From the NCBI RefSeq assembly GCF_001262505.1, contig NZ_KQ410733.1:62001-126000 (forward strand): a DNA stretch of 64,000 nt, read 5' to 3'. Source of the DNA: Shinella sp. SUS2 (GTDB lineage Bacteria > Pseudomonadota > Alphaproteobacteria > Rhizobiales > Rhizobiaceae). The first letter of the stretch is position 1; each line of letters opens with the position of its first letter. The notes below the pieces were generated by a model. It had not been told where the DNA came from and ran no database searches. It saw nothing but the letters and a program-made list of their open reading frames with translations. The position numbers were made by a program, and so were the translations under genes. This document shows positions 63,217 to 64,000 of this stretch, one piece after another.

Positions 63217-63954
63217 TTACCAGATGAAGTCGTACCGGGAGAGTTCGCCGAGCCGCGTGTCCTCGATGACGAGATGGTCGTCGCCTGCCTGGATGACGAC
63301 GTCGTTGCCGGATTGCTTGGCCGCGTCGCGGATATCGGCATAGCTGTCGAAGCTGTTGTAGTAGGAGACGTCGATGCGGTCGTCGCCGTTCTCGAAATCG
63401 GTGACGATGTCGCGGCCGCCGTTGAAGACGAAGATGTCGGCGCCCTCGCCCCCGGTCATCGTGTCGTTCCCGCTGCCGCCGTTGAGGACGTCATTGCCCT
63501 CATGGGCGATGATGCGGTCATTGCCGGCCTGGCCTAGGAGCTTGTCGTCCCCCTCGCCGCCGTAGAGCTTGTCGTTTCCGGCCCCGGCGCGGATCACGTC
63601 ATTGCCCTCGCCGCCACTAATATCGTCGTTGCCCTTGCCGGCAACGGCGTGGTCGTTGCCTTCGGCCAGGCTCAGCCAGTTGTTGCCGTTGCCGGCGTGC
63701 AGGACATCGTCGCCCTCGCCGCCCCACAGCTTGTCATTGCCGTTCCCCGAAACGATCCGGTCGTTGCCCGCCCCACCGCGGACCTGGTTGTGGCCGCCGC
63801 CTGCGTCGATGCGGTCGTTGCCTTCCTCGCCATAGAGAAAATCGTCGCCGCCATAACCGTAGAGTGCGTCGTCGCCCGAACGGCCGTAGAGATAATCCTG
63901 CTGGCTCGTGCCAAACATCCGGTTGTCATCGTCGTTTCCACGTTTCGTGACCAT
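63217..63954 (-). CDS. RTX-type calcium-binding repeat protein
   Basis: A 245-residue protein made almost entirely of GGxGxDxLx nonapeptides (for example YGRSGDDALYGYGGDDFLYG and GEGNDVIRAGAGNDKLYGG), which fold as a calcium-filled parallel beta-roll. The end (about residues 170-245: GADIFVFNGGRDIVTDFENG to the final SRYDFIW) is the usual type I secretion C-terminus. No catalytic domain and no N-terminal signal, so it should leave by a type I system that is not in the window. The start ATG has an AGGAG site. Confidence 0.92.
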   Translation of the reverse strand: MVTKRGNDDDNRMFGTSQQDYLYGRSGDDALYGYGGDDFLYGEEGNDRIDAGGGHNQVRGGAGNDRIVSGNGNDKLWGGEGDDVLHAGNGNNWLSLAEGNDHAVAGKGNDDISGGEGNDVIRAGAGNDKLYGGEGDDKLLGQAGNDRIIAHEGNDVLNGGSGNDTMTGGEGADIFVFNGGRDIVTDFENGDDRIDVSYYNSFDSYADIRDAAKQSGNDVVIQAGDDHLVIEDTRLGELSRYDFIW

Positions 63955-64000
63955 CTCGAAGCTCCTTTATACGCAGGCACGATTGCCCTGTTGCGGTGGA

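Noticed and set aside
63217-63954. Possible CRISPR or DNA tandem repeat
   Set aside because: The periodicity comes from nonapeptide repeats of an RTX protein; unit sequences vary and there are no spacers.

Overview
The window reads as a chromosomal or large-replicon segment of an alphaproteobacterium of the Rhizobiaceae type (Rhizobium, Ensifer, Shinella or a relative; the genus cannot be fixed from sequence alone). Evidence: high GC, a eukaryotic-type glutamine synthetase II gene with a sigma-54 promoter, a tandem glycine riboswitch, Fur-like and Zur-like operators of the alphaproteobacterial kind, a rhizobial-style palindromic repeat, and a very high density of ABC importers with dedicated LysR, GntR, RpiR and AraC regulators.

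Layout. 1-2000: the end of a sugar-type ABC importer (binding protein, minus strand), an RpiR regulator and a TrpF-like protein that has lost the catalytic cysteine. 2100-8560: creatinase and a LysR regulator converging on a four-gene polyamine-type ABC importer. 8700-9900: glnII. 10200-15640: an operon joining a thioredoxin-fold protein, an AprA-like flavoprotein, a two-cluster ferredoxin and an SsuABC-type importer. 15790-20560: a DHA2 exporter, then a tandem glycine riboswitch in front of a D-amino-acid-dehydrogenase-like gene, a GlcG/HbpS protein and an amidohydrolase. 20590-22730: a DHA2 exporter and a divergent TetR repressor with a palindromic operator between them. 22776-27650: an aconitase paralogue, a GntR regulator with what looks like two winged helices, and an isopropylmalate-dehydrogenase-like enzyme; three copies of one motif sit at the promoters.

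27780-28920 is a gene graveyard: a binding-protein N-terminus spliced out of frame to an OtnC-like aldolase C-terminus, then remnants of gluconokinase, gluconate 5-dehydrogenase and L-idonate dehydrogenase, each with its middle or front missing. 29000-30920: LysR, azoreductase and an SMR transporter. 31000-43100: a long branched-chain amino-acid catabolic operon (SDR, thiolase, acyl-CoA dehydrogenase, the four subunits of the branched-chain oxoacid dehydrogenase complex, 3-hydroxyisobutyryl-CoA hydrolase, 3-hydroxyisobutyrate dehydrogenase, crotonase) with a divergent AraC regulator; the E2 gene carries an in-frame palindromic repeat in its linker. 43350-49300: a BMP-type nucleobase or nucleoside importer ending in a CodA-like deaminase with an altered specificity residue.

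49300-64000: TauE/SafE with LysR, an AztD-like zinc chaperone behind two Zur-like boxes, a DUF2076 protein, a secreted TPR protein, mntH with a Fur/Mur-type box, then an envelope block: L,D-transpeptidase, small membrane protein, PpiC-type isomerase and DsbA-like protein behind a MerR-type promoter with a 19-bp spacer, a second L,D-transpeptidase, a DUF882/M15 peptidase, a CDF zinc exporter, a PCu(A)C-like protein without metal ligands, and an RTX-repeat protein. No tRNA, rRNA, CRISPR array or transposase was seen.
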